Positions 10,454 through 19,100 of a stretch of 64,000 bases of DNA are shown one piece after another. Origin of the DNA: Rhizobium sp. Leaf262 (GTDB lineage: Bacteria; Pseudomonadota; Alphaproteobacteria; Rhizobiales; Rhizobiaceae); the NCBI RefSeq assembly GCF_001422245.1, contig NZ_LMMM01000012.1, positions 186,613 through 250,612 on the forward strand. The letters run 5' to 3'. A program made the translations under genes and the position numbers. Numbering within the stretch: position 1 is the stretch's first letter; every line of letters starts with the position of its first letter. Under the pieces are notes generated by a model. That model was not told the origin of the DNA. It saw nothing but the letters and a program-made list of their open reading frames with translations, and did not search any database.

Positions 10454-10837
10454 TTGCCATGGATGGGGAAAGGCCGTAGCGCCCCGCGTCACTCCACAAG
10501 GCTGATCGACGTCTTCGTCGCGGGCATGCTCGTTTTCATGGGAATTCAGGCCGCTGCCAATGCGACCCCGGTTCTCAAGCCCCACCGCCTCGAACGCACG
10601 CACCTGCCCCAGCACGTCACGCCGTCGGATGCGCGCTCCGCCGGACCGGACGCGATGTGCGATCTTTGCCGCGCCACACTCGATCACGGTTTTGTTGGTG
10701 GAATTTTATCGGGTTACGGGCTGGTAACGGACTATACGAAAGCCCAAATCGGCTTTGATGACCTGCGGACCGATCCGCAAGGTTTTCGTCTCGCCGGACT
10801 GGTCTCGCCCCGTGGTCCACCGAATTCAACCCAATAG
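10454..10837 (+). CDS. Small secreted or membrane-anchored protein of unknown function
   Basis: I do not recognise the family. A TTG start at 10454 is preferred because AAGGAG lies 8 nt upstream; the in-frame ATG at 10463 is too far from it. The 127-residue product has a basic N-terminus, a hydrophobic segment (LIDVFVAGMLVFMGIQAAANA, about residues 17-37) like a signal anchor ending in an Ala-x-Ala-like site, and a CDLC pair with a nearby His. It precedes the mrp operon by 100 bp on the same strand. Confidence 0.6.
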   Translation: MPWMGKGRSAPRHSTRLIDVFVAGMLVFMGIQAAANATPVLKPHRLERTHLPQHVTPSDARSAGPDAMCDLCRATLDHGFVGGILSGYGLVTDYTKAQIGFDDLRTDPQGFRLAGLVSPRGPPNSTQ

Positions 10838-10936
10838 CCGTCGCGGCCAATTTTTCCGCTCCTAAGTGGCGGGTCTGGCGAAGCTGACGGACACACCGAC
10901 CGCCAAATCGCAACGCCAGAGAAATTGCCTGTTTTT

Positions 10937-13855
10937 ATGAGACTTGAAGTCCTTCTTCCCATTTTGATTGCCCTGCCCTTCATCGGCAGCATCATTACCG
11001 CCATGATGCCGCGCGACGGGGCCGCCCGCGCGCCAGCCTCGGTTGCCGGTGGCATTGCGCTTTTCGCGCTGCTTGCCACCATCTTTCTCTACAGCAGCGT
11101 CAAGGGTGGCGCGGTCATAAAATACGACGTGGAATGGCTGCCGCAGCTCGGCCTCAACTTCACGCTGCGGCTGGATGCCTTTGCCTGGATGTTCCTCATC
11201 CTCATCACGGGCATCGGCCTCCTTGTTGTACTTTACGCCCGCTATTACATGTCGGCGGAAGACCCCATTCCCCGCTTCTTCGCGTTTCTCTTGTCCTTCA
11301 TGGGCTCGATGATGGGCATCGTCCTGTCCGGCAATGTCATTCTGCTATCGATCTTCTGGGAACTGACAAGCGTCTTCTCCTTCCTGCTGATCGGATACTG
11401 GCACCACAATGCCACTGCCCGCGATGGCGCACGCATGGCGCTGACGGTGACGGGTATCGGCGGTTTCTGCCTCCTTGCCGGATTGTTGATCCTCGGCCAT
11501 ATGGCAGGTAGCTACGATCTGGACGACATTATTGCCAAGGCTGCGGATATCAGGGCTCATTCGCTCTACGTTCCGGCCCTCGTCCTCATCCTTATCGGCG
11601 CGCTCACCAAAAGTGCGCAGTTCCCATTCCATTTCTGGCTTCCCAATGCCATGGCGGCACCGACACCGGTTTCGGCTTATCTCCATTCCGCCACCATGGT
11701 GAAGGCGGGCGTGTTTCTGCTGGCACGGCTCTGGCCGGTTCTCGCGGGAACGCCAGAATGGTTCTGGTTGCTAGGATTTTGTGGTATCACGACGCTTCTG
11801 CTCGGCGCCTATTTCGCCATGTTCCAGCAGGATCTCAAGGGTCTCCTGGCCTACTCCACCATCAGCCACCTCGGCCTCATCACCACACTTTTGAGCCTTG
11901 GAAGCCCCCTTGCTGCGGTCGCAGCCATCTTCCACATGATGAACCATGCCACCTTCAAGGCATCGCTCTTCATGGCAGCGGGGATTATCGACCATGAAAC
12001 TGGCACGCGCGACATGCGGCGTTTGAGTGGCCTTTATCGCTTTCTGCCCGCCACCGCCACGCTGGCCATGGCGGCGAGTGCAGCCATGGCCGGGGTGCCG
12101 CTGTTCAATGGCTTCCTGTCGAAAGAAATGTTCTTCGCCGAATCCGTCGAAACCCACGCGGATTCGCTGCTGGACAAAGCATTGCCCTATGTCGCAACGC
12201 TATCAGGGGCTTTCGCGGTCGCCTATTCATTGCGCTTCATTCACACCGTCTTCTTCGGCCCGCCTCCGCACGATATTCCCAACCCCAAGCCGCACGAGCC
12301 ACCGCGCTGGATGCGCTTCCCGATCGAGTTTCTCGTTCTTGCCTGCCTGATCGTCGGCATCGTGCCAAGCCTGTCCATCGGCCCGTTCCTGCATTCGGCG
12401 GTGCTGTCGGTACTGGGTCCGCAGACGCCGGTTTATAGCCTGTCGATCTGGCATGGATTCAACCTGCCCCTGATGATGAGCCTTGTGGCGCTGATCGGTG
12501 GCGTTGCGATCTATGCCGCGCTCGGCGGGTATTTCTCGCGTTGCGAAGATGGTCCACCGGTGTTTCGCCATCTGCGCGGTCAGCGCATCTTCGAACGCAT
12601 CATCGTGACCGTATCCTGGAAATGGGCGCGCTGGCTGGAAAGCACACTCGGCACGCGCCGTCTTCAGCCGCAATTGCGCATGCTGATTCTGGTGGCGCTG
12701 ATTGCGGGCTTTTCGCCGCTGGCGTCATCGCAATTTTCCCTGACCCTGCCCAGCGTCACGACCTTCGATCCGATTTTCGCTATCCTCTGGGGTATCGGCA
12801 TGATCGCCGCCATGGGCGCAGCCTGGCAGGCCAAATATCACAGGCTGGCGGCTCTCGTCATGCTCGGAGTCGCGGGTCTCGTCACCTGCCTTACTTTCGT
12901 ATGGCTGTCGGCGCCGGATCTGGCCATCACACAGTTGCTGGTCGAAATCGTCACCATGGTTCTCATTCTCCTGGGTTTGCGTTGGCTGCCCAAGCGCATG
13001 GTGAAAGTGGACAACAACAACGAGTTGCCCTCGCAGCTTCGTCGTGGACGCGATTTCCTGCTCGCGGTCGCATGCGGCATCGGCATGAGCGTCATCGCCT
13101 TTGCCGTCATGACACTGCCTGTGCCCAACACGATCGCCAACTACTTCCTTGAAAAAGCCTATTTGGAAGGCGGCGGCACCAATGTCGTCAATGTCATTCT
13201 GGTGGATTTCCGCGGCTTCGATACGATGGGTGAAATCGCGGTTCTGGCCATCGTCGGCCTTACCGTTTTTGCGCTTCTGCGCCGTTTCCGACCGGCGCAG
13301 GAAAGCATCGGCCTGCCTGAACAGCAGTTGATCCAGAATGCGTTCGATGCGGAAAATCCCGATCGAAGCAAGGGCGACACGGTGCGCGACTACCTTCTGG
13401 TGCCGTCCGTCATCATGCAGTGGATGTTCCCGGTCATCGTCACCTTCTCGTTCTTCCTGTTCATTCGTGGACATGACCTTCCCGGCGGCGGATTCTCAGC
13501 CGGGATTACGCTGGCAATCGCCTTCCTGCTGCAATATCTGGCAGGGGGTACCCGCTGGGCTGAGGATCGAATTCGTATTCTGCCGCTGCGCTGGATGGGT
13601 TTTGGCCTGCTGATGGCGGCATCAACTGGCATGGGGTCTTGGTTCCTGGGTTACCCGTTCCTGACATCCTATTTCCAGTACACGGAGATCCCGTACATCG
13701 GCAAAATGCCAACTGCGACGGCGCTGCTTTTCGATCTTGGCGTTTTCTCGCTGGTCGTCGGCGCAACCGTTCTTATTCTGATAGCATTGGCGCACCAATC
13801 GCTGCGTAATTACAAGGTACGTACGCCCGACGCCGCAAAAGCGGAGGAGGCGTAA
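10937..13855 (+). CDS. mrpA: Mrp/Pha cation-proton antiporter, fused MrpA-MrpB subunit
   Basis: About 972 residues, many transmembrane helices. The N-terminal two thirds is the NuoL/ND5-like MrpA core with the conserved Lys/His helices (ALTKSAQFPFHFWLPNAMAAPTPVSAYLHSATMVKAG). The last ~170 residues are a MrpB domain (IMQWMFPVIVTFSFFLFIRGHDLPGGGFSAG). This A-B fusion is the group 2 Mrp form known from rhizobial pha operons, which support growth at high pH and K+ or Na+ tolerance. I chose the ATG at 10937; an in-frame TTG at 10925 is the alternative, neither with a strong ribosome site. Confidence 0.93.
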   Translation: MRLEVLLPILIALPFIGSIITAMMPRDGAARAPASVAGGIALFALLATIFLYSSVKGGAVIKYDVEWLPQLGLNFTLRLDAFAWMFLILITGIGLLVVLYARYYMSAEDPIPRFFAFLLSFMGSMMGIVLSGNVILLSIFWELTSVFSFLLIGYWHHNATARDGARMALTVTGIGGFCLLAGLLILGHMAGSYDLDDIIAKAADIRAHSLYVPALVLILIGALTKSAQFPFHFWLPNAMAAPTPVSAYLHSATMVKAGVFLLARLWPVLAGTPEWFWLLGFCGITTLLLGAYFAMFQQDLKGLLAYSTISHLGLITTLLSLGSPLAAVAAIFHMMNHATFKASLFMAAGIIDHETGTRDMRRLSGLYRFLPATATLAMAASAAMAGVPLFNGFLSKEMFFAESVETHADSLLDKALPYVATLSGAFAVAYSLRFIHTVFFGPPPHDIPNPKPHEPPRWMRFPIEFLVLACLIVGIVPSLSIGPFLHSAVLSVLGPQTPVYSLSIWHGFNLPLMMSLVALIGGVAIYAALGGYFSRCEDGPPVFRHLRGQRIFERIIVTVSWKWARWLESTLGTRRLQPQLRMLILVALIAGFSPLASSQFSLTLPSVTTFDPIFAILWGIGMIAAMGAAWQAKYHRLAALVMLGVAGLVTCLTFVWLSAPDLAITQLLVEIVTMVLILLGLRWLPKRMVKVDNNNELPSQLRRGRDFLLAVACGIGMSVIAFAVMTLPVPNTIANYFLEKAYLEGGGTNVVNVILVDFRGFDTMGEIAVLAIVGLTVFALLRRFRPAQESIGLPEQQLIQNAFDAENPDRSKGDTVRDYLLVPSVIMQWMFPVIVTFSFFLFIRGHDLPGGGFSAGITLAIAFLLQYLAGGTRWAEDRIRILPLRWMGFGLLMAASTGMGSWFLGYPFLTSYFQYTEIPYIGKMPTATALLFDLGVFSLVVGATVLILIALAHQSLRNYKVRTPDAAKAEEA

Positions 13856-14190
13856 TGGAACTCATTCTTGCCATTGGCATCGGCGTCATGACGGGATCGG
13901 GTGTCTGGCTCATCCTGCGTCCGCGCACCTATCAGGTCATCATCGGCCTTTCGCTGCTGTCCTACGCCGTCAACCTCTTCATCTTCGGCGTCGGCGGCAT
14001 CAAGACCAATGCGCCGCCCCTGCTTCTGGATGGCGTCATTACCTCCACGCTGACCGACCCCGTGCCACAGGCGCTGGTGCTGACGGCCATCGTCATCGGC
14101 TTTGCAACGACAGCACTCTTTCTCGTTGTGTTGCTTGCCGCCCGCGGCCTGACCGGTACCGACCATGTCGACGGGAGGGAAAACAAGTGA
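13855..14190 (+). CDS. mrpC: Mrp antiporter subunit C
   Basis: 111 residues, three hydrophobic segments, homologous to NuoK/MrpC: GVWLILRPRTYQVIIGLSLLSYAVNLFIF, then DPVPQALVLTAIVIGFATTALFLV. The ATG shares a base with the MrpA stop (TAATG) after a GGAGG motif, so it is translationally coupled. It is a structural subunit of the hetero-oligomeric inner-membrane antiporter. Confidence 0.93.
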   Translation: MELILAIGIGVMTGSGVWLILRPRTYQVIIGLSLLSYAVNLFIFGVGGIKTNAPPLLLDGVITSTLTDPVPQALVLTAIVIGFATTALFLVVLLAARGLTGTDHVDGRENK

Positions 14191-15833
14191 ATTACTTCCC
14201 CGTCCACATCGTCATCGCGCCAGTCCTGGTGCCTCTGATTGCTGGCGCGATCCTGTTGTTCATCGACGAGCGCAAGCGCACCGCAAAAGCTCTTGTCAGC
14301 GTCCTTGCGACCTTCGTGTCTCTGGCCGTGGCCATCGGCCTGTTCATCGAGGTCAACTCCACGGTCAATACGGAAGTCGCAGCCGTCATTTCGACCGGCG
14401 TCTATCTGCTGGGCAACTGGCCAGCCCCCTTCGGCATCGTGCTCGTCGCCGACCGCCTGTCGGGGCTGATGGTTCTGCTTGTGGCCCTTCTGGCCATACC
14501 CTCGCTCATCTATTCACTGGCGAAATGGCACAAGGCGGGGGCGCATTTCCACTCACTGTTCCATTTGATGCTGATGGGTGTCAACGGCGCGTTTCTGACG
14601 GGCGACCTGTTCAACCTCTTCGTTTTCTTCGAGGTCATGCTTGCGGCATCCTACGGCCTTCTTCTGCACGGCTCGGGACAATTGCGAGTCAAGGCCGGAC
14701 TGCACTACATCGCCATCAATCTGGTTGCGGCCCTGTTCTTTCTGATTGGTGTCAGCCTCATCTACGGGGTGACGGGAACGCTTAACATGGGCGATCTCGC
14801 CCAGCGCATTGCGGGCCTCAATCCTGATCAGCGCATGCTGCTGGAGACGGGTTCGGCCGTTCTCGGCATCGCCTTTCTGGTCAAGGCCGGCATGTGGCCG
14901 TTGAATTTCTGGCTACCATCGGCCTATAGCGCAGCCTCTGCGCCCGTTGCCGCCATCTTCGCCATTATGAGCAAGGTCGGCATATACGTTGTGGCCAGAC
15001 TGTCCTTCCTGCTGTTCGGGGAAACGGCGGGCGCTTCCGCAGGCTTCGGCCATGATGCCCTTCTGGTCGGCGGCATCGCCACGATCGTTTTCGGCACCAT
15101 CGGTGTGCTGGCGTCGCAGGCGCTGGGACGTCTTGCCGGGTTCTCCGTTCTGGTCTCGTCCGGCACGCTGCTGGCCGCCATGGGTACGGGCAATCCTACG
15201 GTCGCCGCAGGCGCACTCTATTATCTCGTTTCCTCGACCCTGACGATCAGCGCCTTCTTCCTGCTGATCGAACTCGTGGAACGCGGACAGGATGCGGGCG
15301 CCAACGTGCTTGCCGTTACCATGGAAGCCTATGGCGACGGGGATGAGGACGAGGTCGAAGACGAAGTCGGCGTGACGATGCCCGCCACGATGGCGGTACT
15401 GGGTGTGTGCTTTGCCGCCTGCGGTATTCTGCTGGCCGGGCTGCCGCCTCTGTCGGGCTTTATTGCCAAGTTCTCCATGCTGTCGGCTATTCTCAATCCA
15501 TCCGGCTTGGGTGCGAACGATACGGTCTCGACGCTATCGTGGTGGCTGGTGTTCCTCATCGTCTTTTCCGGTCTGGCCTCGCTGATTTCCATGACCCGTG
15601 CTGGCATTCGTACTTTCTGGGGTTCTCTCGAAGGCACGGTGCCACGCGTTCTCGTCATCGAAATCGCGCCAATTTTGATGTTGTTGGGCATGACGCTTGC
15701 CATGACCATCGCCGCCGGCCCCATCATGCGTTACATGCAGGAAACGGCACGTATCGGCGGACTGCCACAGAGCTATATCCAGGGTGTCATGACCGCTCCA
15801 CGCGCCGCAACCAATGCGGAGGCCGCGCCATGA
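14187..15833 (+). CDS. mrpD: Mrp antiporter subunit D
   Basis: 548 residues of the NuoM/NuoN-like MrpD family. It has about 14 hydrophobic helices and the Lys-bearing motif FLVKAGMWPLNFWLPSAYSAASAPVAAIFAIMSKVG. An acidic cytoplasmic loop (GDGDEDEVEDEVGV, about residues 382-395) is longer than usual. It overlaps mrpC by 4 nt. Confidence 0.94.
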   Translation: MNYFPVHIVIAPVLVPLIAGAILLFIDERKRTAKALVSVLATFVSLAVAIGLFIEVNSTVNTEVAAVISTGVYLLGNWPAPFGIVLVADRLSGLMVLLVALLAIPSLIYSLAKWHKAGAHFHSLFHLMLMGVNGAFLTGDLFNLFVFFEVMLAASYGLLLHGSGQLRVKAGLHYIAINLVAALFFLIGVSLIYGVTGTLNMGDLAQRIAGLNPDQRMLLETGSAVLGIAFLVKAGMWPLNFWLPSAYSAASAPVAAIFAIMSKVGIYVVARLSFLLFGETAGASAGFGHDALLVGGIATIVFGTIGVLASQALGRLAGFSVLVSSGTLLAAMGTGNPTVAAGALYYLVSSTLTISAFFLLIELVERGQDAGANVLAVTMEAYGDGDEDEVEDEVGVTMPATMAVLGVCFAACGILLAGLPPLSGFIAKFSMLSAILNPSGLGANDTVSTLSWWLVFLIVFSGLASLISMTRAGIRTFWGSLEGTVPRVLVIEIAPILMLLGMTLAMTIAAGPIMRYMQETARIGGLPQSYIQGVMTAPRAATNAEAAP

Positions 15834-16318
15834 TCGGACGCATCCTACCCTACCCTCTGCTGACGATATCGCTTGCCATCTTCTGGATGACGATCAACAG
15901 CTTCTCGCCCGGCCATTTGCTGCTGGGAACAGTCGTTGCCATGATCGCCTCCTGGGCCATGGCGTCGCTGCGTCCGCCAAAACCGCGAATCCGCAACTGG
16001 CATCTGCTGGTCAAGCTGATCGCCATCGTGTTCTACGATATTATTCGCTCCAATATCGCCGTAGCGACCATCATCCTGTTCCGGCGCGAGCGCGACATCA
16101 ATGCGGGCTTCATGACCGTGCCGCTGGATTTGCGTGACCCGATGGGGCTTGCGATCCTCGCCATCGTGCTGACGGCGACGCCGGGAAGCGCATGGCTGGA
16201 ATATAACTCCTCGCAGGGCACCTTGCTCATCCATGTTCTGGACGAGGTCAGCGAGGCGCATTGGCGCAACATCATCAAAAACCGCTACGAAAAACTACTG
16301 ATGGAGATATTCGAATGA
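15830..16318 (+). CDS. mrpE: Mrp antiporter subunit E
   Basis: 162 residues: two N-terminal membrane helices (YPLLTISLAIFWMTINS, LLLGTVVAMIASWAMA), then the MrpE soluble part with VFYDIIRSNIAVATIIL and TPGSAWLEY. The ATG overlaps the mrpD stop (ATGA), which decides the start. Confidence 0.92.
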   Translation: MIGRILPYPLLTISLAIFWMTINSFSPGHLLLGTVVAMIASWAMASLRPPKPRIRNWHLLVKLIAIVFYDIIRSNIAVATIILFRRERDINAGFMTVPLDLRDPMGLAILAIVLTATPGSAWLEYNSSQGTLLIHVLDEVSEAHWRNIIKNRYEKLLMEIFE

Positions 16319-16596
16319 GTTCGGTTATCCTTTTCTGGTCGTTTTCCATCGCCCAGTTCTTCCTTGCCATCGCCATGGCGCTCTCGGTCTATCGCATTGC
16401 CATCGGCCCGCGCGCGCAGGACCGGGTTCTGGGTGTCGATACGCTCTATGTGAACGCCATGCTGCTGGTGCTGACCTTCGGTCTGCGCACAGGCAACGAC
16501 GTCTATTTCGCAGCGTCCCTGCTGATCGCGATACTGGGCTTTGTTTCAACCGTTGCGCTGTCAAAATTCATGATGCGCGGGGAGGTCATCGAATGA
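16315..16596 (+). CDS. mrpF: Mrp antiporter subunit F
   Basis: 93 residues, three membrane helices, with the MrpF stretch YRIAIGPRAQDRVLGVDTLYVN. The start ATG overlaps the mrpE stop by 4 nt; an upstream extension of the frame into mrpE is not needed. Confidence 0.92.
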   Translation: MSSVILFWSFSIAQFFLAIAMALSVYRIAIGPRAQDRVLGVDTLYVNAMLLVLTFGLRTGNDVYFAASLLIAILGFVSTVALSKFMMRGEVIE

Positions 16597-16937
16597 GCAA
16601 CGCCGCCGAATTCCCCCTATGGGCCGCCATACTGGTCGCCTTCTTCGTGCTTCTCGGTTCGTCGCTTGCATTGATCGGCACCATTGGCTTTACCAAGCTG
16701 CAAAGCTTCTATCAGCGACTGCATGCGCCCACGCTCGGGACGAGCTGGGGCACCGGTGGCATCGTGATTGCATCGATCATTTATTTCTCGGTTTCAGGTG
16801 AACGTCGGATTTTCCATGAGATTTTTATCGGCATTTTCATGACGATCACGACACCCGTATCATTGATGCTGCTGGGTCGAGCCGCACTTTACAGAGACCG
16901 TGCCGAGCAAAACCCCAACAGTCGGCAGAGCCTGTGA
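16593..16937 (+). CDS. mrpG: Mrp antiporter subunit G
   Basis: 114 residues, three membrane helices and the MrpG motif IGTIGFTKLQSFYQRLHAPTLGTS. It is the last gene of the A(B)CDEFG operon, with every junction overlapping by 1-4 nt, so the six genes are one transcript. No clear intrinsic terminator follows before the next gene at 17193. Confidence 0.92.
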   Translation: MSNAAEFPLWAAILVAFFVLLGSSLALIGTIGFTKLQSFYQRLHAPTLGTSWGTGGIVIASIIYFSVSGERRIFHEIFIGIFMTITTPVSLMLLGRAALYRDRAEQNPNSRQSL

Positions 16938-17192
16938 TACTTGCGGCTGCAAAAACACGGCAGCTCTACTTTGCCGGACGTTTTTTCTTCCAAACTGACT
17001 GGCTGTAATACAGGTTTTATTTTGCCAGGCAGGGACCAAATTTGCAACAATAGCAATGATATACTATATTTGACGGACATCAAATATATGAGAAAGCTCA
17101 ATATTATCGCGTATTTACAAGGCGCGCTTGTACTCTGAATATTAACATTTTTGCCTCAATGTGGCGAAATTCAGTTATTGTCGGGGTATGTA

Positions 17193-19037
17193 ATGGCGAG
17201 TTTCTTTTCCAGATCGATCGTAGTTCAGATGGTCTGTCTGACGATCGCACTCATTTTCATGGGCATCGTTGCCGTCGGTACGACAACCTATATGAGGTTG
17301 AAGGAAGACGTGATGGAAAGCGCGCTTCTCGATACGCGGCGTGCCGTCAGAAGCATGGCCATTCTTTATGAAATGAAGGTTGGTGGCGCACAGGTTGCCA
17401 TCGAAAACGGCGAACTCAAGTCTGTGAGCAGACCAAGCGTTGGCACTCTGCTCGACTTCGATCTCGTGGACCGTACCGGCATCGCCAATGGCGGCGTCGC
17501 CACAGTGTTCCAGGCTCAGGGTTCCGATTTCCTGCGTATCTCCACCAACGTGAAGAACGAAAAAGGTGAACGCGCCGTCGGCACAAAGCTGGCGCTCGAT
17601 AGCCCGGCCTATGCGAAGATCAGCAAAGGCGAAGCGTATTTCGGTCAGGCCCGCCTGTTCGGCACTGACTACATGACTGGTTATGTACCGGTTCTGTCGA
17701 AGTCCGGCGCTGCCGTCGGCATTCTCTTCGTGGGCGTTCCCATGACCGTCTATCAGGCTCATATCGATGGACTGCGCGATATTGTTCTCTGGTGCGGCTT
17801 CGGCGTCATGCTGGTCTTCGGCGCACTGGGATATTACGTCATCAACCGCGCCCTTCGTCCGCTCGGCGTCTTGACCAACGCAGTGAAGACGCTGTCTGAA
17901 GGCAAGCTCGACACCGAAATCCCCTATGTGCAGCGCAAGAACGAATTCGGCAACATTGCACGCGCCCTCGAAGTCTTCCGTGACAATGCGCACGAAAAGC
18001 TGGTCATCGAAGGACGCAGCGCGCAAGAGCGCGCCGAAGCCGAAGCGGAACGCGGTCGTAACGACGCCGAAAAGCGCGAAACCGACCGTCAGATCGACTT
18101 TGCCGTCAACCAGCTTGCAGGCGGTCTTGCCCGCCTTTCGCAGGGCGATCTGACGCAAACCATCGATACGCCGTTCTCGGGCCGTCTCGAACAGCTTCGC
18201 TCTGACTTCAACAACTCGCTGGCCAACCTCAAGGATGTTCTGGCACAGATCCGTGAGAGAACGCTGGTCATTCAGCATAACGGCATGGAAATGCGCGAAT
18301 CCTCCAATGACCTTTCGCGTCGTACGGAATCGCAGGCTGCCTCTCTGGAACAGACTGCCGCTGCCGTCGAAGAGATCACCGTAACCGTTAAGTCGTCTGC
18401 GGAACGTGCCCGCGAAGCCAACCAGGCCGTTCGCGTCACGCAGAAAAGCGCCGACAGTTCCGGCACCGTCGTCAAGAACGCGGTCGATGCTATGGGTCGT
18501 ATCGAGGACGCATCCAAGAAGATCGAGCAGATCATCGAAGTCATCGACGACATCGCTTTCCAGACCAACCTTCTGGCGCTCAATGCCGGTATCGAAGCTG
18601 CACGTGCAGGTGAGGCAGGCAAGGGCTTTGCCGTCGTGGCACAGGAAGTTCGCGAACTTGCACAGCGTTCGGCAGATGCCGCCCGCGAAATCAAGACGCT
18701 GATCAACCAGTCCACCAATGAAGTCGGCACCGGTGCGCTGCTGGTCCAGGAAGCCGGGCAGGTCCTGTCCGACATCAGCCAGCAGATCGTCATCGTCAGC
18801 AAGCACGTCGAAACCATCGCGACAGCAACGGCCGACCAGTCTTCCGCACTTCAGGAAGTCAACGGCTCCGTCAACCAGATGGACCAGATGACACAGCAAA
18901 ACGCCGCCATGGCTGAAGAGTCCAGCGCTGCAACTCAAATGCTGTCGGAAGAAGTCGAAGCCCTGCTTGGTCTGGTTCAACGCTTCCAGATCGGCCAGCC
19001 ACAGCAGCAGCGGGATCGATATAGCCGCGCTGCGTGA
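17193..19037 (+). CDS. Methyl-accepting chemotaxis protein with periplasmic Cache domain
   Basis: 614 residues from the ATG at 17193 (MASFFSRS). A first membrane helix (about 8-30) and a second (about 195-215) bracket a periplasmic domain of the Cache_3-Cache_2 kind: LDTRRAVRSMAILYEMKVGG, then YFGQARLFGTDYMTGYVPV, then GILFVGVPM. HAMP follows (INRALRPLGVLTNAVKTLSEG), a second HAMP-like unit, and the MCP tip [30 protein letters not shown]. It ends without a CheR-docking pentapeptide. It is monocistronic, closed by a terminator. The ligand is unknown; Cache_3-Cache_2 receptors often bind small carboxylates. Confidence 0.93.
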   Translation: MASFFSRSIVVQMVCLTIALIFMGIVAVGTTTYMRLKEDVMESALLDTRRAVRSMAILYEMKVGGAQVAIENGELKSVSRPSVGTLLDFDLVDRTGIANGGVATVFQAQGSDFLRISTNVKNEKGERAVGTKLALDSPAYAKISKGEAYFGQARLFGTDYMTGYVPVLSKSGAAVGILFVGVPMTVYQAHIDGLRDIVLWCGFGVMLVFGALGYYVINRALRPLGVLTNAVKTLSEGKLDTEIPYVQRKNEFGNIARALEVFRDNAHEKLVIEGRSAQERAEAEAERGRNDAEKRETDRQIDFAVNQLAGGLARLSQGDLTQTIDTPFSGRLEQLRSDFNNSLANLKDVLAQIRERTLVIQHNGMEMRESSNDLSRRTESQAASLEQTAAAVEEITVTVKSSAERAREANQAVRVTQKSADSSGTVVKNAVDAMGRIEDASKKIEQIIEVIDDIAFQTNLLALNAGIEAARAGEAGKGFAVVAQEVRELAQRSADAAREIKTLINQSTNEVGTGALLVQEAGQVLSDISQQIVIVSKHVETIATATADQSSALQEVNGSVNQMDQMTQQNAAMAEESSAATQMLSEEVEALLGLVQRFQIGQPQQQRDRYSRAA

Positions 19038-19060
19038 GGTAGTCGCTTCATTGAAACCTG

Positions 19061-19097
19061 CAAAAGGCCGTCTGACACCCGTCAGGCGGCCTTTTCT
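19061..19097. terminator. Bidirectional intrinsic terminator
   Basis: An A-rich start, GGCCGTCTGAC / GTCAGGCGGCC arms around a short loop, then CTTTTCTT. It stands between the convergent receptor gene (+) and the hybrid kinase gene (-), with A and T tracts on both sides so it can serve both. Confidence 0.85.
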
Positions 19098-19100
19098 TAT